Source: Oscillospiraceae bacterium
GTDB taxonomy: Bacteria; Bacillota; Clostridia; Oscillospirales; Ruminococcaceae
DNA: 32,082 bases
NCBI GenBank assembly: GCA_900768735.1
Contig: CAAGDZ010000232.1
Span: forward strand, 1 to 32,082
Direction of reading: 5' to 3'
The notes under the pieces are model-generated. The model ran no database searches, had not been told where the DNA came from, and worked only from the letters and a program-made list of their open reading frames with translations. Below, piece by piece: positions 28,493 to 32,082 of the stretch (positions are counted from its first letter, which is position 1; every line of letters starts with the position of its first letter). The translations under genes and the position numbers were made by a program.

Positions 28493-31225
28493 TTACCGCT
28501 CCTCCTTTCCGACTGACGCTTCAAGCTCTGCGATTACCTCCGTCGCGGCGTCATATTCAAAATCCTCGGCAAGCTCCGCCGCCTTTCTGAAATAATCATT
28601 AAGAGGTGTTCCCTTGTAGGAATAACCGGATGTTTCCTTTGCAACCGCCGACACGGCGTCCGCGTCAAAGCTGCCACACGCCTGCTTTGCCCTGCTTATG
28701 TATTCCGAGAGCATATCCGCAGAAATTTCTGCAAGCTCAGCTGTTTCCTCAGCATTGTCATTTTCGTCTCCGGTTTTGCCCAGATAGTCATTTACAATAT
28801 CAATAATCTCTCCGTAGAGGTCGGACAGAGCGCCGTTTTTCTTTTCTATCGCGCTGTAGTTTTCCGACTTGCCTGCCGCTTCAAGCTCCTTTGCAAGCTC
28901 GGAAAGCCTTATCGCGCCTATGCTCATCGAGGTGCTTTTCAGCGCATGAACCTCTATAATATAATTTTTCCAGTCCTTTTTCTCACACAGCGCGTCTATA
29001 TATTTTCTCTTTTGCGGACCCTTTTTCGCATAAAGCTCCAGTATCTCGCGATAGGGCTCAATATTTCCGCCCATATACATCAGTCCCTTGTCGGGGTCAA
29101 ACATTGCCGAGCCCTCATAATCCGGCTTTTTGGTGTTCTGCCGCCTGTCGTTGACCGCATATTCCAAAGCGACCGGAGCCTGTATATATTGCTTCGGCAA
29201 ATAACTCCTCAGTATTCTGTCAAGTGCAGTAAGCTCGATAGGCTTGGCGAGAAAGTCGTTGAGACCTTCTTTTATAAACATCTCCCTGACGCCGTTTACT
29301 GCGTTTGCGGTAAGGGCAATTATAGGCAGCTTTTTATAATACTCGCCCTCGGTTTCTCTTATTATCTTTGTTGCTTCGACGCCATCCATTTCGGGCATCA
29401 TGTGATCCATAAATACAAGGTCTATATCCTTTGAGCGCAGCATTTTTATCGCGGCGGCGCCGCTCTCCGCCGTCATAAGCTGCATATGATACGGCTGCAT
29501 AAGACCTACCGCAACTTTAAGGTTGATGGGGTTATCATCAACTATAAGCACACGCGCCTTGGGTGCGGAAAAGCGTATTTCGGCGCCTCTGCGCTCATTC
29601 ATATTGAGTACGATATTTTCATTGTTGAGTACCGAAGCCACGGAAATTGCATAAAAAGGCTTGTACAGGCACCTGATGTTATCCGGCAGACTGACGGCGT
29701 CCGTCCTTTCCTGAATGATATAGACATCTGATTTTTCTGCAAGCTCGGCAAAATAGTCCGCGTTGTGTATGTATTCATCCTTTGCGGCGAAGAAGTGCGT
29801 GATTTTTCCGCTGTCTGCAAATTTTTTCAGTTCATCGATGTCGGTACAGCAGGTAAAATCGACATGGAGCTGCTCGCCCATTTCTTTGTAGTGCTTTTCA
29901 TAGCGTCTGTTCTGCTTGTTTTTGTTGAAAAATCCGACTGCATGGATATTTTCGGCGTCCTTAATGGTTATAAAAGGTCTTTCGTCGGAGACCCTGACTG
30001 GGATAACAAAGCGAAATTCCGAGCCTACACCGTACTCGCTCTTTACGCTGATAAATCCTCCCATCTGTCCGACAAGCCGCTTTGAAATGGCAAGTCCGAG
30101 ACCTGTGCCCTCTACCGAGCGGTTCTTTTTGGTGTCAACCTGACGGAAGCTTGTGAAGAGCTTTTCGATATTTTCCTCGGTGATTCCGATACCGGTATCC
30201 GCTACCGATACGAAAAGGTTTATACCGTAATCCTGCTTTGTATGCGAGACGGTAAGTGTTACACTGCCCTTATGGGTAAATTTTATCGCATTGGTCATCA
30301 GATTGACGATAATCTGTCTTATGCGCACCTCATCTGCGATAATTCCTCTCGGAATATCGGGGTCAACATTTACGAGAATGTCAATCTTCTTGTCGCCCCG
30401 TCTTGCCTCCGACATATTTATAACCGTGTTAAGTGTCGAGGCTATGTTAAATTCGTCGGGTATCAGCTCCAGCTTTCCGGATTCGATTTTGGAAAAATCG
30501 AGAATATCGTTGATAATCGCAAGCAGGCTTCTGCCCGAGGTCTGTATGTTGAAGCAGTTTTCGCGGACGCTTTCTCTGAGTCCGTCCTCGCGGAGAATAA
30601 GCTCGCACATACCGACAATGGCGTTCATCGGGGTGCGTATTTCATGGCTCATATTGGCAAGAAAGTCGGACTTGTACCGCTCTGCCTGTCTTGCCTCGGC
30701 TATGCTTTTTTTCAGCTCCTGCTCGTTTTTTTCCATGCTTCTTATGAATATCATAAGGAAAATCTGTGCGGTGAGCATCACAGAAATTCTTACAATAAAC
30801 TCGGTGATATGAACTGAGCTGTCAAAGGGTATGCTTTTCAGTATCGCAATATGATAAATAATACCGGCATCCACAAGCAGCGAATACGCCAGCACCAGCT
30901 TTGCTTTTTTATACGCCGCGATAAGTATGCCTGCCGCCATAAATATGGTGTTTGTTATGAATATATTGTTTACCATTAGGCTGCAGATAAAGATGTTGGA
31001 AAACGTAAACAGCATAACGATGACAGACTGCGCCCTTACGGGTATTTTCGGGTGAAAAGTCATGATAGACAGCACAAGCTCATGAATTACAAGCACCACA
31101 TACACCCACACAGGCCAGCTGCTGAACACTGTCTTTATAAACATCAGTACGGTACACATCGAAAAGACCAGCCATACCGCCTTTGATACCGTCCCGGGGT
31201 TTGAAACTATATCGGTATATTTCAT
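28493..31225 (-). CDS. Hybrid sensor histidine kinase with degenerate receiver, receiver and Hpt domains
   Basis: The ATG at 31223-31225 has AAGGAG 8 bp upstream (910 residues). About six membrane segments fill 15-165 with almost no external loops, so the sensor probably reads the membrane or a small ligand. HisKA has His194 in FLANMSHEIRTPMN. The HATPase domain has the N box NLMTNAIKF, DTGIG and GTGLGLAISKRL. A region at about 420-540 looks like a receiver without its acidic pocket. A true receiver follows at about 555-675 with VDDNPIN and phospho-acceptor Asp607 in FMDHMMPEMDG. An Hpt domain at about 715-830 has His760 in VHALKSTSMSIGA. This is a full phosphorelay chain in one protein; the separate REC-GGDEF encoded two genes downstream is the natural final acceptor. 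Confidence 0.95.
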   Translation of the reverse strand: MKYTDIVSNPGTVSKAVWLVFSMCTVLMFIKTVFSSWPVWVYVVLVIHELVLSIMTFHPKIPVRAQSVIVMLFTFSNIFICSLMVNNIFITNTIFMAAGILIAAYKKAKLVLAYSLLVDAGIIYHIAILKSIPFDSSVHITEFIVRISVMLTAQIFLMIFIRSMEKNEQELKKSIAEARQAERYKSDFLANMSHEIRTPMNAIVGMCELILREDGLRESVRENCFNIQTSGRSLLAIINDILDFSKIESGKLELIPDEFNIASTLNTVINMSEARRGDKKIDILVNVDPDIPRGIIADEVRIRQIIVNLMTNAIKFTHKGSVTLTVSHTKQDYGINLFVSVADTGIGITEENIEKLFTSFRQVDTKKNRSVEGTGLGLAISKRLVGQMGGFISVKSEYGVGSEFRFVIPVRVSDERPFITIKDAENIHAVGFFNKNKQNRRYEKHYKEMGEQLHVDFTCCTDIDELKKFADSGKITHFFAAKDEYIHNADYFAELAEKSDVYIIQERTDAVSLPDNIRCLYKPFYAISVASVLNNENIVLNMNERRGAEIRFSAPKARVLIVDDNPINLKVAVGLMQPYHMQLMTAESGAAAIKMLRSKDIDLVFMDHMMPEMDGVEATKIIRETEGEYYKKLPIIALTANAVNGVREMFIKEGLNDFLAKPIELTALDRILRSYLPKQYIQAPVALEYAVNDRRQNTKKPDYEGSAMFDPDKGLMYMGGNIEPYREILELYAKKGPQKRKYIDALCEKKDWKNYIIEVHALKSTSMSIGAIRLSELAKELEAAGKSENYSAIEKKNGALSDLYGEIIDIVNDYLGKTGDENDNAEETAELAEISADMLSEYISRAKQACGSFDADAVSAVAKETSGYSYKGTPLNDYFRKAAELAEDFEYDAATEVIAELEASVGKEER

Positions 31226-31534
31226 TTTTACTGCTCCTTGGCATCGGTTAAAATCCATACAAATCACGCAATAAAGGACTAAGCCGCTTATACTCACGTT
31301 AATTTTTCAACATATATAATCTATGCAGCTGATACAATTTTGCCGACTGCTAAAGTATTGAAAATGAAATATTTATTATGTTTTAATTGCACAAGCTTAC
31401 ACAAAAACAACTAATTATTCATATTCTACCATATTGAAGCCTGTTTCGCAAGAGTTTTTGTCACCTTTCGTAGAAAATAACATTTTTATATGATAGGTAA
31501 AAAATAAATTGTTATAAGTTTGCTGAAAAATATG

Positions 31535-31561
31535 AAAAAATTCACCCCTTTTAGGGTGAAT
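31535..31561 (-). terminator. Intrinsic terminator read on the minus strand
   Basis: ATTCACCC (31540-31547) pairs with GGGTGAAT (31554-31561) around a 6 nt loop. On the minus strand the stem runs into TTTTTT (complement of 31535-31540). It would end a transcript entering from the right, though no protein gene is seen there. Confidence 0.7.
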
Positions 31562-31789
31562 GAGGGTAGAGGGATTTCGGGGGCGGGGTCAGAGCGGATA
31601 AAGTGATTGACAAGTGGTGGGGAGGATAAATTTCGGGGTGAACGCACGGGATGCCGGTTTAGCGGCGGAACTGTGCTGACGAAATAATAGTGCTAAGGGT
31701 AGAATAAGGTCTGCTTAGACTTGCGGCTGTGGAGGGGAGTCGGGGAGTGGATATGTCAGAACCGGCTGCAGTTCAACGACAAAATAATC

Positions 31790-31996
31790 GTGCCGCCGGC
31801 ACACAACAGTCACGCTTCCACTTGCGGTGCCCGATTTTTCAGCTCCGCTAAGCGGGGCGAAAAATCGACCGCTGCGCCAAGCCATCCTCGTTTCTTCCGC
31901 CACTCGCAGTTTTGCTTGCAAAACTGCGACGATTACATCAAAAAAATAGCCATTTTTTTGATGTAATATGGTGGCTACTTCGGATGCTTTGCCACC
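31790..31996. repeat. Cluster of five hairpins
   Basis: Inverted repeats in order: GTGCC/GGCAC (31790-31802); CGATTTTTC/GAAAAATCG with a near-perfect inner GCTCCGCT/AGCGGGGC (31832-31867); TCGCAGTTTTGC/GCAAAACTGCGA (31904-31929); ATTACATCAAAAAAA/TTTTTTTGATGTAAT, 15 bp perfect with a 6 nt loop (31932-31967); GGTGGC/GCCACC (31970-31996). Such density suggests a structured RNA or a small palindromic repeat element. It continues close to the window edge, so its right border is unknown. Confidence 0.6.
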
Positions 31997-32082
31997 GACT
32001 TCGCTGCGCTTAGACGGTGATGCGTGACTGATGAGCACGGTGTGCAGATGGTTCAGGTGCAATAGAAAAAGCCATTAAAAAA

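Larger units (their letters stand above)
31226..32082. other. Gene-free region with hairpin cluster at the window end
   Basis: About 857 bp without a gene I can support. The first 310 bp upstream of the kinase are AT-rich and should hold its promoter, but no convincing -35/-10 pair was found. From about 31560 the plus strand is G-rich, then a cluster of hairpins follows (separate entries). An open frame on the minus strand (31715-32062) runs through the hairpins, starts at TTG without a ribosome binding site, and resembles no known protein, so it is not called. Confidence 0.5.

Noticed and set aside
31715..32062. 115-codon open frame on the minus strand through the hairpin cluster
   Set aside because: It starts at TTG with no ribosome binding site, crosses several perfect inverted repeats and has no recognisable domain; better explained as a chance frame in repeat-like DNA.
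1..32082. tRNA, rRNA, CRISPR, transposase or prophage genes
   Set aside because: None was recognised on either strand; the DUF5131 proteins are the only phage-associated family and stand without other phage genes.

Overview
The window looks like chromosomal DNA from a low-to-moderate GC Clostridia member, most likely Oscillospiraceae/Ruminococcaceae (Ruminococcus or [Eubacterium] siraeum-like). The reasons are the protein flavour (Firmicutes-type HtrA, LeuRS, DegV, DnaX), the small SRP RNA upstream of dnaX-ybaB-recR, the vegetative TTGACA/TATAAT promoters, AAAGGA-type ribosome binding sites, and the diderm-style type IV pilus inner-membrane genes found in many Clostridia. No tRNA, rRNA, CRISPR array, prophage or intact insertion sequence was recognised.

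Layout. 1-4310 (minus strand): the first part of a type IV pilus assembly operon, pilC, a fused pilM-pilN, pilO and a PilX-like minor pilus protein cut by the window edge, with its own extended -10 promoter. 4427-5143: purine nucleoside phosphorylase DeoD. 5420-5715: a self-contained transcription unit for a 44-residue lipoprotein. 5815-8170: a small unknown protein, a degenerate parS-like site, and a membrane-anchored HtrA protease. 8203-13426 (minus): leuS with a consensus promoter, then tcdA-like, sseB-like, recR and ybaB genes. 13427-13689: a GC-rich palindromic element splitting ybaB from dnaX. 13690-15947: dnaX and the SRP RNA gene. 15997-18957 (minus): zinc-ribbon membrane protein, TPM-domain protein, and the first of two DUF5131 (phage Gp37/Gp68-like) proteins.

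19012-23365 (plus): a tetR-led run of small genes: a racemase-like protein, a membrane protein with a SpoIIAA-like tail and no clear start codon, two GNAT acetyltransferases and an HD-GYP c-di-GMP phosphodiesterase. 23423-24641: an arsR-nitroreductase operon with dyads at the promoter and start. 24644-25411 (minus): the second DUF5131 protein. 25428-25496: a short remnant that reads like the C-terminus of FtsH. 25497-26212 (plus): an orphan protein. 26221-31225 (minus): a tightly coupled operon of hybrid histidine kinase, DegV fatty-acid-binding protein and REC-GGDEF regulator. 31226-32082: no credible gene, but a dense run of hairpins.

How the genes may work together. Conserved housekeeping genes (translation, replication clamp loading, recombination, SRP) occupy the middle. 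The flanks are accessory and signalling genes. A diguanylate cyclase operon, an HD-GYP hydrolase and a type IV pilus operon lie within 32 kb; c-di-GMP control of pili is known in Clostridia, so a functional link is plausible but not shown here. The points most worth a second look are the kinase-DegV-cyclase operon, the PilM-PilN fusion, the DeoD Asp-to-Asn change, the DUF5131 pair with one Cys-rich tail, the startless membrane protein, and the terminal hairpin cluster.
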